From the NCBI GenBank assembly GCA_000997405.1, contig LCBU01000007.1, positions 1 to 11,293 on the forward strand: a stretch of 11,293 nucleotides of DNA, given 5' to 3'. How positions within the stretch are numbered: the first letter of the stretch is position 1; the number at the start of each line of letters is the position of its first letter. The translations under genes were made by a program, and so were the position numbers. The stretch is from Candidatus Woesebacteria bacterium GW2011_GWA1_41_7. GTDB lineage: Bacteria > Patescibacteriota > Microgenomatia > UBA8517. The notes beneath the pieces are model-generated. The model was given only the letters and a program-made list of their open reading frames with translations. It made no database searches and was not told where the DNA came from. Below, one piece after another: positions 5,046-11,293 of the stretch.

Positions 5046-5306
5046 ATGGCATACATTTGCGATAACTGTGGAAAGGGAATAGTTCATGGCCGTCAGAGCA
5101 CTCACGGCAGGGGTGTTGCTGGTAAAAGATGGAAGAAAAGAGCCCAGAAAACGCCAAGATTATTCAAACCAAACCTTCAGAAGATTGCTACAACGGTTTC
5201 AGGTAGCATTGTTCAAATGAAACTTTGTACAAGTTGTATCTCCAGATTCAGAAAATTAGGTAAGATTAAAAAACCTCAAGCGGCTTCAAAAGTAGCGTCT
5301 TTGTAA
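5046..5306 (+). CDS. rpmB: Large ribosomal subunit protein bL28
   Basis: An 86-residue basic protein with the bL28 opening: a zinc-type CDNC pair (C5, C8), then STHGRGVAGKRWKKRAQKTPRLFKPNLQ, and the second pair CTSC (C61, C64). L28 sits on the 50S subunit near the E site. All four zinc cysteines are kept. The length is slightly above the usual 60-80 through a lysine-rich tail. The ATG is one base after the predicted transcription start, so the mRNA is effectively leaderless; there is no SD. It is convergent with fmt, 19 bases apart. Confidence 0.96.
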   Translation: MAYICDNCGKGIVHGRQSTHGRGVAGKRWKKRAQKTPRLFKPNLQKIATTVSGSIVQMKLCTSCISRFRKLGKIKKPQAASKVASL

Positions 5307-5313
5307 GAAATTA

Positions 5314-5330
5314 CCTGACACTTACTCAGG
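5314..5330. terminator. Weak hairpin between rpmB and fmt
   Basis: CCTGA and TCAGG pair across a 7-base loop, overlapping the fmt stop codon (5328-5326). The stem is short and lacks a T-tract, so a shared terminator role for the convergent genes is only possible. Confidence 0.3.
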
Positions 5331-6198
5331 CGAACTGCATGGCATTATAGCCTTCCTTAAATTGTTTCCAGGAGACCGGGTCTTTTCCCTCGAGTTGTAC
5401 GAGATCTAGAATTAGTTTTCCGTCTTCAACATGAGAACCCAAAAGTTTTAACCTACGCGTTGTCTTGTCGGTTGGGTTTAGTTTAACCAGAGTCCAAGCT
5501 CCGGGCCAGGAAGACATTGCCCGTATAAATCGTTCTATTTCAATAGGAGGGGTTTTTAGCAAATCAACAAAACCGTCCTCCCTTTTCATGATTTTGGTAA
5601 AAGTAGCCTCTTTTTCGTTTTGAATTTTAAGTTTAATTTTTCCTTGAGCATAAGGAGTCAGCATTTCAGTAATAACTTTTGCAGACTTTTCAAAAAGCCT
5701 GTTTCTGAGAATATCGGAGGTATCTGTCGGTAAGATTTGCTCCCTAAATTGAGTAATAACCGGCCCATGATCCACTTTTTCATCCATTTTAATTATCGAA
5801 ACTCCTGTTAATTCATCACCATTGGCAATGGCTGCCGGAACAGGGGATGCACCCCTATATTTCGGCAAAAGAGATGGATGGACTACTAAAATTCCCTGTG
5901 GAAAAAGATTGATCACTTCTTTTCTAATGATCTCTCCGTACGATGCCAATATTCCGATAGTAGCATCGGGAGTATTTTCGATCAGTTCTTCCGCACAATA
6001 ATAAATAGGCACTCCGTGTTCGTGTCCCCATTTATCGACAGGAGAATAGGTTAGAGTCTTTTTTCTTCCCAAAGGCTTGGGCGACTGTGTAACAACAGCT
6101 GCTATAGGGGATCTTCCCGGACCTGTCACAAATTCTTTGTGAATAGTTTTCAAAACAGGCAGTACGTAGCTTGGTGTACCGAAAAATACTATTTTCAA
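5326..6198 (-). CDS. fmt: Methionyl-tRNA formyltransferase
   Basis: Fmt formylates Met-tRNAfMet from 10-formyl-THF to allow initiation. This 290-residue product (family about 310-315) has the N-terminal Rossmann start MKIVFFGTPSYVLPVL, the acceptor-binding loop PKPLGRKKTLTYSPV (residues 40-54), the hydrolase-like core HPSLLPKYRGASPV (107-120) and MDEKVDHGPV (138-147), and a shortened C-terminal OB-like domain. H107 and D143 match the catalytic His and Asp, but the Asn of the usual NxH motif is V105 (VVHPS). The start is a TTG overlapping the def stop as TTGA. An SD, AGGAGG (6214-6209), inside the def end lies ten bases upstream, implying coupled translation. Def, which removes the same formyl group, is immediately upstream in the operon. 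The odd active-site residue slightly lowers confidence in activity, not in family. Confidence 0.94.
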   Translation of the reverse strand: MKIVFFGTPSYVLPVLKTIHKEFVTGPGRSPIAAVVTQSPKPLGRKKTLTYSPVDKWGHEHGVPIYYCAEELIENTPDATIGILASYGEIIRKEVINLFPQGILVVHPSLLPKYRGASPVPAAIANGDELTGVSIIKMDEKVDHGPVITQFREQILPTDTSDILRNRLFEKSAKVITEMLTPYAQGKIKLKIQNEKEATFTKIMKREDGFVDLLKTPPIEIERFIRAMSSWPGAWTLVKLNPTDKTTRRLKLLGSHVEDGKLILDLVQLEGKDPVSWKQFKEGYNAMQFA

Positions 6199-6728
6199 AG
6201 GAGCTCAACCTCCTCCCATTCATCACCCTCCACTTTATAGAGAGTTTTGCCTTCGCTGATAATGTGATCTATAAATAGCACTCCTTCAAGGTGGTCGATT
6301 TCGTGAAGAATTATTTGGGCACGAAAACCTTCAAATGTTTCGGTTATGGTTTTTTCGGATTCATCAAGGTATTTAACGGTAACTTTAGGCGCGCGCTTAA
6401 GGGGCCCGTAATAAAAGGGGATTGAAAGGCAGCCTTCCAGGATCTCCTTTTTCCTTTTGTCTACCTTTTCTTTAGTTGTGTTTTTTTGTATTTTTAAGAT
6501 TTCGGGATTAATAATGACTCTTTCAAAATCCCTATCTTTTGCCAAAAAAATACTCAGGTTTTTTCCAATTTGCGGAGCCGCAAGACCGACCCCCTCCGGA
6601 TTTTTTTGCACGCTTAGGGTGTCTTTGAGATCTTTTATAAGATCCTTAACCTTTTTATCTATTTTGGAAACCGGTTTCGCTTTCTTTCGTAGAATTGGGT
6701 CGTTTGAGAGGACAATTTTTCTAATCAT
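6195..6728 (-). CDS. def: Peptide deformylase
   Basis: Def removes the formyl group from nascent N-termini using a bound metal. All three signature motifs are present in this 177-residue protein: GVGLAAPQIG (residues 46-55), EGCLSIP (98-104, metal ligand C100) and HEIDHLEG (142-149, ligands H142 and H146, catalytic E143). The length fits the family. The ATG at 6728 coincides with the transcription start predicted from TATAAT (6740-6735), so this first gene of the def-fmt operon is leaderless. Its stop overlaps the fmt start by three bases, and its tail carries the fmt SD. Confidence 0.97.
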   Translation of the reverse strand: MIRKIVLSNDPILRKKAKPVSKIDKKVKDLIKDLKDTLSVQKNPEGVGLAAPQIGKNLSIFLAKDRDFERVIINPEILKIQKNTTKEKVDKRKKEILEGCLSIPFYYGPLKRAPKVTVKYLDESEKTITETFEGFRAQIILHEIDHLEGVLFIDHIISEGKTLYKVEGDEWEEVELL

Positions 6729-6734
6729 AGCTGA

Positions 6735-6740
6735 ATTATA
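6735..6740 (-). promoter_or_regulatory. -10 box of the def-fmt operon
   Basis: TATAAT on the minus strand places transcription start exactly on the A of the def ATG. It lies in the 45-base gap after the upstream membrane-protein gene. No strong -35 is seen. Confidence 0.6.
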
Positions 6741-6773
6741 TCAAAAAATCGGCCAATTTGGAAAAACCCAAAA

Positions 6774-8822
6774 TTACCTAATGCTTTCAAGGTATTGCTT
6801 GGACAATGAGTCGGTGGGGTCAATGTTTGTAAGGATATACTCCAACTCATTTTTTGCCTCCGATTTTTTTTCGGCATCAATCAGTAAGATTGCGTACGCG
6901 AGCCTGGCTTCTTTATAATTTGACTTCAGATCGACCGTTTTTTTGAGGGTTTGGAGGGCTAAGTCATTTTCTCCGATACGGGAATAGATGAGTCCAAGGT
7001 TATAGAAAAGTTTAGCGTCCGTTGGAGCTTGCTTAATTGCGACCAGAAGCACGTCTCTGGCATTAAGTAAATAATTTGGATCAATTGCCGAAAGCATAAC
7101 AAAAACGCCAAATTCTATACGTTTCATATTTACGTTGGCGGGAGAAAGGTTTACTGCCTTTACAGAATTTTCGATGGCAGCTTCAGTCAACTGTGACGCA
7201 GCCGTCGCTTGTTTTGCTTCATTGTAAGCAAGGGCAAGGTTGGTATAGGTTCTTGCCAATTCACCGTAGTAGATACTCTGGTTTGGTTCTAATTTCGCAG
7301 CGTCAAAGATGTAGTTTACAGCCAAATCTTGCCTATTCACCTTGTTGTAATTGGATCCTGTTGCATAAAGATAATCAGCATACCAATAACGGCAGATAAA
7401 AAAGACAATGACGGCAGCTCCAGATGCGACTATCCAATTTAAAATTTTTTGATTGGAATTGGGACTTGGTTCTTTTTCATCTTTGGAATCTGTGCCTGCC
7501 AAAACCACCGAGAAAGCAGGATAGAGATAGAAGATGATTTGCACAGGAACTACAGAAAAACCAAAGAAATTGGTCGCCAGAATGGAAACATAACCGGCTA
7601 TGAAAGCTATCGACATGGTGGGCCAGGTCTCAGCCTGGTCATTATCGTTTTTGCGTAGTGAATTTTTGACAATTAAGTAAATCGAAAAGCCGATCATTGC
7701 CAAGTAGGCAAGAATCCCCACGGTTCCAGAATTTGCCATAAAATTTAGATATTCATTGTGGGCTTTGTTATAGATAAAATCCCACTCGGTAGTTAAGTTG
7801 TGTGCAATCGGTCTGGATGAATAATATGAATAGGCAAAAGTTTCCACTCCCGTTCCGAAGATTGGATATTTTTCCCAAATTTCAAGAGCGCCTTGCCAGA
7901 CGATTTTACGGATAGTGGTCGATTCTGTTCCGCCTGTTTCAAGCGCAGTTCCTGTCGCCTGGGGAGCGGCTGTAACCTGATCCACCTTTTTACTATCAAT
8001 AATTTTGAAAATGCTTGGTGTATATTGGGTTCCGAATACCCCCGCAATAGCCAATATCAAAATATTAAAGACAAAAAACTCCCTAATGTGGGTAGACCTG
8101 CTTTTTAGAAAAATCGCTCCCCAAAAGACAATTTCGGCCAGGCAAAAACCCAAAAGTCCCGAGCGTGATCCGGTGAAGACTAATACTGTAAAAAAGAGTG
8201 AAGTTAGAAAATAGGGAACTAGGGAATTGAAATTCAATTTAAAATCGCTTTTATGCAGGCCTTTGGCCCACGTTATCGGGATTAGTGTGACAAGCCAAGC
8301 CGCAAGCCAATTTGGTTGTCCCAATGTAGAAAAAACTCTTGATTGAACGTCTTGCTGCCAAACATCTTTATCAATTCCGAGACGTTCCAAGACTCCGTAA
8401 ATTGACACAAACACCGCAGACCAAAGAGTGGTATTGATAATTTTTTTCGCACCAGGCTTGTCAACATTTGAAACGAATGCCCAGTACAAAAGCAAGTAGG
8501 AGATAATGGAAAGAAGGCCGCCGTTAAATCTGGAATAATATCCGAACCAGGAAGTTAATGGATCTATCGAAAGCAATGTGGAAATAAACTGGGATCCCAA
8601 AAAAATCAATAGGGGTATGTCTAATATTGTGCGACGAAATATGAATTTTCTGCTGAGTATGATTCTTATCAACCATGTGGCCAAAATCAAGGTCGTTAAA
8701 ATATAGACCAAAATCATTTTATTAAACTCAAAAAGTTCTGAAGTATACGGCCATAGAATTAAAGGAACAAGAAAAAATAAAACACCAAATAGTAATAAAA
8801 TTATTTTTTGAGGAGATTTCAC
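6774..8822 (-). CDS. Wzy/O-antigen-ligase-like membrane protein with C-terminal TPR repeats
   Basis: A 682-residue polytopic membrane protein of the Wzy/WaaL (O-antigen polymerase/ligase) superfamily, which joins undecaprenyl-linked glycans on the outer face of the membrane. About a dozen hydrophobic segments fill residues 1-480. Family motifs are VFSTLGQPNWLAAWL (163-177), TGSRSGLLG (217-225), a large extracytoplasmic loop with WEKYPIFGTGVETF (316-329), and KAHNEYLNFMANSGTVG (353-369) with the conserved H355. Residues about 495-682 are tetratricopeptide-like helices (for example AKLFYNLGLIYSRIGENDLALQTLKKTVDL), a layout known from bacterial ligase-TPR fusions. No other glycan gene is adjacent, so polymerase versus protein- or lipid-glycan ligase cannot be decided. 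The start is GTG at 8822, two bases into the transcript predicted from TACAAT (8835-8830). Confidence 0.88.
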   Translation of the reverse strand: MKSPQKIILLLFGVLFFLVPLILWPYTSELFEFNKMILVYILTTLILATWLIRIILSRKFIFRRTILDIPLLIFLGSQFISTLLSIDPLTSWFGYYSRFNGGLLSIISYLLLYWAFVSNVDKPGAKKIINTTLWSAVFVSIYGVLERLGIDKDVWQQDVQSRVFSTLGQPNWLAAWLVTLIPITWAKGLHKSDFKLNFNSLVPYFLTSLFFTVLVFTGSRSGLLGFCLAEIVFWGAIFLKSRSTHIREFFVFNILILAIAGVFGTQYTPSIFKIIDSKKVDQVTAAPQATGTALETGGTESTTIRKIVWQGALEIWEKYPIFGTGVETFAYSYYSSRPIAHNLTTEWDFIYNKAHNEYLNFMANSGTVGILAYLAMIGFSIYLIVKNSLRKNDNDQAETWPTMSIAFIAGYVSILATNFFGFSVVPVQIIFYLYPAFSVVLAGTDSKDEKEPSPNSNQKILNWIVASGAAVIVFFICRYWYADYLYATGSNYNKVNRQDLAVNYIFDAAKLEPNQSIYYGELARTYTNLALAYNEAKQATAASQLTEAAIENSVKAVNLSPANVNMKRIEFGVFVMLSAIDPNYLLNARDVLLVAIKQAPTDAKLFYNLGLIYSRIGENDLALQTLKKTVDLKSNYKEARLAYAILLIDAEKKSEAKNELEYILTNIDPTDSLSKQYLESIR

Positions 8823-8829
8823 AATCTAA

Positions 8830-8835
8830 ATTGTA
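8830..8835 (-). promoter_or_regulatory. -10 box for the leaderless GTG-start Wzy/TPR gene
   Basis: TACAAT on the minus strand predicts transcription start near 8823, one base before the GTG. It shares the 76-base divergent region with the mreB promoter. Confidence 0.45.
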
Positions 8836-8855
8836 GCACAAGATGAAAAAACCCT

Positions 8856-8883
8856 TTGCAACTTTTTCTTAAATAGGTATACT
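8856..8883 (+). promoter_or_regulatory. Promoter of mreB
   Basis: TTGCAA (8856-8861), a 16-bp spacer and TATACT (8878-8883) predict a start near 8890, giving a leader of about nine bases without an SD. Confidence 0.6.
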
Positions 8884-8898
8884 CCTTTTTGCTACACC

Positions 8899-9978
8899 AT
8901 GAAATTTATAAATCCTATTGATAGGCTCCTGGGTATGTTCTCCCATGATATTGGTATAGATTTAGGAACTGCAAACACCTTGGTTTATGTAAAGGGAAAA
9001 GGAATTGTCATTAGAGAGCCGTCGGTCGTAGCCAGACATAAAAAGTCTAAAGAAATTCTTGCAATCGGTGCCTCCGCCAAAAAAATGACCGGAAGGGCTC
9101 CATCGATGATCGATGTAATTAGGCCTCTAAGAGACGGTGTTATCGCAGATTTTGATGCAACTGCCGCAATGCTTTCTTATTACATTAAAAAAGTTCATGA
9201 ATCAGGGAATACCTTTCCTCAAATCCCAAGACCAAGAGTCATAATAGGAATTCCATCCGGTGTCACTGAGGTTGAAAGAAGGGCTGTTGCGGAGGCGGCG
9301 CTTGATGCTGGTGCCAGAGAAGCAAATTTAATAGAGGAACCCATGGCGGCAGCGATCGGTGCAAAACTTCCGATTTCCGGACCCGAAGGAAACTTTATTG
9401 TTGACATAGGTGGAGGCACCAGCGAGATTGCAGTAATTTCATTAGGTGGAATAGTGTTGGGAAGAAGTGTTAGGGTTGCCGGTGATGAAATGGACGAAGC
9501 TATTATTAACTATGTTCGTTTAAAGTATTCGCTGCTTTTGGGACAACCAACGGCAGAGGCTGTTAAAATTGGAATTGGGGCAGCCGAGATCGGCAATAAA
9601 GACCAAAAGCCCGGAAGTGACCAAAAGTTTACAGTTGTCCGGGGAAGAGACCTGGAAACCGGATTACCCAAGTCGATTAAGTTAACCAACGAGGAGATTC
9701 AAGAGGCTTTAAGCCCGATCGTGCAGGAAATTATAGGAAACATTGTTGACACCCTAGAAGAAATGCCACCTGAACTGACTGGTGATATTATGGAGAGGGG
9801 TATAGTATTAGCCGGAGGAGGTTCACTTATTTCCGGTATAGATAAGGCGATCTCTGATGCCGCTAAGATGCCGGTCTGGATCGCTGAAGACCCCCTCACT
9901 TGTGTTGTAAGAGGCTGTGGCATGTGCCTTGAAGACAATGGTTTATTGAAAAAGATACGTGTGACAAAAGGTTTATGA
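8899..9978 (+). CDS. mreB: Rod-shape-determining actin homologue MreB
   Basis: MreB forms membrane-bound filaments that organise lateral cell-wall synthesis. The 359-residue protein is full length. The N-terminal amphipathic stretch (KFINPIDRLLGMF) precedes phosphate-1 IDLGTANTLVYV (20-31). The actin-type hydrolysis glutamate lies in EEPMAAAIG (147-155), phosphate-2 in VDIGGGTSEIAVI (168-180), and the adenosine motif in GIVLAGGGSLISGID (301-315). It ends on TGA. The start ATG lacks an SD and has a leader of about nine bases. A PBP2-type transpeptidase gene follows after 39 bases; no mreC or mreD lies between them, though these could lie beyond the window. Confidence 0.98.
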   Translation: MKFINPIDRLLGMFSHDIGIDLGTANTLVYVKGKGIVIREPSVVARHKKSKEILAIGASAKKMTGRAPSMIDVIRPLRDGVIADFDATAAMLSYYIKKVHESGNTFPQIPRPRVIIGIPSGVTEVERRAVAEAALDAGAREANLIEEPMAAAIGAKLPISGPEGNFIVDIGGGTSEIAVISLGGIVLGRSVRVAGDEMDEAIINYVRLKYSLLLGQPTAEAVKIGIGAAEIGNKDQKPGSDQKFTVVRGRDLETGLPKSIKLTNEEIQEALSPIVQEIIGNIVDTLEEMPPELTGDIMERGIVLAGGGSLISGIDKAISDAAKMPVWIAEDPLTCVVRGCGMCLEDNGLLKKIRVTKGL

Positions 9979-10017
9979 GTAGGTTACAGATAGTAAGTTA
10001 AAAGAGAGAGTACATTT

Positions 10018-11293
10018 ATGCATCCTTTATCTTCTGTAAAATCTCAATCTTGGTTGGCCTGGTTTTTGAGAGGGATATTGATCCTTCTGTTTTTGATTCT
10101 GTTTGCAAAGTTAATTGAAGTCCAGGTTATAAAAGGGAATTATTACAAAAATCTTTCTAAAGAAAATCGAATTAGACGCGTTATCATCCCTGCCCCAAGA
10201 GGTAAAATTTTGGCTCGGGGTGGAGAGGTTTTGGCGGGAAACATTGAGGTTAAAAAAAGCATCGAATTTACCGACAATGGAGGTTTTGTACTTTCGGAAG
10301 ATTTAACAAAATCTGAGGATGGCCAGTTAGTAAATGATTATAAAAGGTATTATCCTCTTGAAGATAAATTTTCTCATGCATTAGGCTACATGGCACAGGT
10401 CGGTGAAAAGGAGGTTGGAAAAATTAACCCAGATTGTCCTGAAAAAGGTCCAAGAAGGTCGGATTCCCTGATGGGAAAAACGGGACTGGAGGAGTCGTAC
10501 GAATGCTTACTTGCGGGGGCACCCGGAGAGGAAATTATTGAAGTAGACGCTTCCGGTCAGGAAGTAAGAGTTCTTGGCAGAAAAGATCCCTCATCAGGCA
10601 AAGACTTACAGACAACGATTGATTATGGGCTTCAGGTTGAGGTTGCAAGTAAAATGAACGGCAAAAAAGGAGCGGCTATAATTACCGACACAAATGGTCA
10701 AATACTGGCTTTCTATTCTTACCCCGGCTTTGACCCCAACATCTTCATGAATGAGGGTAATAGCGAGAAAATAAGTTCGTTACTGAACAATGAGGACTTA
10801 CCTTTCTTCAATAGGGTTATCGCCGGAACTTTTCATCCGGGATCGGTTTTTAAGCCTGTTGTGGCCATTGCAGCGCTTGAAGAATCAGCCATAGATGAAA
10901 ACTATGTCTATAACGATCAGGGTGTAATTACGGTAAATGATTACTCCTACACTAACTGGTATTTCACCGAATACGGAAGAACAGAGGGTTTGACAGATTT
11001 AGCTAAAGCTATTGCCCGTTCAACCGACACTTTCTTTTACACAATCGGACAAATGGTTGGTCCTGAAAGCATTGCAAAGTGGGCAACAACTTTTGGTTTG
11101 AATGCTCTAACGGGAATTGACATTCCGGGTGAAGTGGAAGGACTTATACCTACACCGGAGTGGAAGGTGGCGACGTTTGATGGCGACATCTGGCGCCTCG
11201 GCGACACCTATCACACGGCGATCGGTCAGTACGGTTTCCAAGTTACCGTGCTACAAGAAGCGCGCGCGATGGCGGCGCTCGGAAACGGCGGGA
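10018..11293 (+). CDS. PBP2-type peptidoglycan transpeptidase (3' end beyond window)
   Basis: An open frame of 425 codons running off the window end. It starts at ATG 10018, 39 bases after mreB, with only a weak purine-rich GAGAG ahead. It has a short cytoplasmic start, one membrane anchor (about 12-34), the dimerisation-domain signature PAPRGKILARGGEVLAGN (58-75, with ARGG where DRNG is usual) and a transpeptidase domain from about 200. The acylated serine motif is S276-V-F-K279 (HPGSVFKP) and the second motif is S335-T-D337 (ARSTDTFFY). The expected KTG box lies beyond the window. PBP2 cross-links new wall in the elongation complex with MreB, fitting the pairing. The last 133 bases have about 62% GC against 42-48% in the preceding 180; see findings. 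The protein stays family-like through this change (GDTYHTAIGQYGFQVT). Confidence 0.93.
   Translation, partial: MHPLSSVKSQSWLAWFLRGILILLFLILFAKLIEVQVIKGNYYKNLSKENRIRRVIIPAPRGKILARGGEVLAGNIEVKKSIEFTDNGGFVLSEDLTKSEDGQLVNDYKRYYPLEDKFSHALGYMAQVGEKEVGKINPDCPEKGPRRSDSLMGKTGLEESYECLLAGAPGEEIIEVDASGQEVRVLGRKDPSSGKDLQTTIDYGLQVEVASKMNGKKGAAIITDTNGQILAFYSYPGFDPNIFMNEGNSEKISSLLNNEDLPFFNRVIAGTFHPGSVFKPVVAIAALEESAIDENYVYNDQGVITVNDYSYTNWYFTEYGRTEGLTDLAKAIARSTDTFFYTIGQMVGPESIAKWATTFGLNALTGIDIPGEVEGLIPTPEWKVATFDGDIWRLGDTYHTAIGQYGFQVTVLQEARAMAALGNGG
11161..11293 (+). other. GC-rich segment inside the PBP2 gene (possible assembly or recombination junction)
   Basis: By hand count, 83 of 133 bases are G or C here (about 62%), against 29/60, 26/60 and 25/60 in the three preceding 60-base blocks. 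Codon use shifts to GCG, CGC, GGC and CTC, for example in the EARAMAALGNGG stretch. The change comes right after the conserved PTPEWK motif, with the reading frame kept. Confidence 0.6.

Noticed and set aside
8282..8467. Alternative frames within the Wzy/TPR gene
   Set aside because: They are shadows of a continuous 682-codon gene with clear family motifs.
1..11293. CRISPR array, transposase or phage module
   Set aside because: No regularly spaced repeats, no transposase or integrase motifs, and no phage-like genes were seen on either strand.

Overview
The window looks like a compact, AT-leaning bacterial chromosome, probably a Candidate Phyla Radiation (Patescibacteria, Microgenomates-like) genome. 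That placement is inference from small tightly packed housekeeping genes, zinc-ribbon-type L28 and L33, mostly CCA-less tRNA genes, and -10 boxes abutting start codons. No 16S or large marker is present to confirm it. TGA serves as a normal stop: queA, the M50 peptidase, fmt, def and mreB all end on TGA where their families end. This argues against the TGA-recoded CPR lineages. A tRNA-Trp with CCA anticodon is also present.

Layout. 89-544 (-) is a small GHKL-type ATPase-like protein behind tRNA-Trp (586-659, -). A small SD-led protein follows at 769-972 (+), then a 100-bp nested inverted repeat (1011-1110) in the convergent gap before an unrecognised Rossmann/methyltransferase-like protein (1134-1868, -). 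An unknown 148-residue protein (1946-2392, +) meets rpmG (2394-2588, -) tail to tail. Three tRNAs (Thr-GGU, Thr-UGU, Tyr-GUA, all +) flank or diverge from queA (2815-3906, -). An M50 site-2-type protease (4365-5015, -) diverges from rpmB (5046-5306, +) over almost fused promoters. The minus-strand def-fmt pair (6728-5326) lies downstream of a 682-residue Wzy/O-antigen-ligase-like membrane protein with TPR repeats (8822-6774). mreB (8899-9978, +) is followed directly by a PBP2-type transpeptidase (10018 to window end, incomplete).

Functionally this is mostly core machinery. It covers translation (L28, L33, four tRNAs, queuosine synthesis by QueA, and the formyl-Met pair Fmt/Def) and cell-wall shape and elongation (MreB with PBP2), plus surface glycan polymerisation or ligation and intramembrane proteolysis.

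The most notable signals are: (1) a consistent leaderless-gene architecture, with -10 boxes placed so that the start codon falls within +1 to +5 for at least eight genes; (2) a 100-bp nested inverted repeat that could be a structured RNA or a mini-element; (3) a partial duplication of the tRNA-Thr 3' end carrying the queA stop codon; (4) an abrupt rise to about 62% GC in the last 133 bases, inside the PBP2 gene, suggesting a chimeric assembly or recombination junction; (5) an Fmt whose catalytic Asn position is Val. I see no CRISPR array, transposase, phage module or clearly new multi-gene system.
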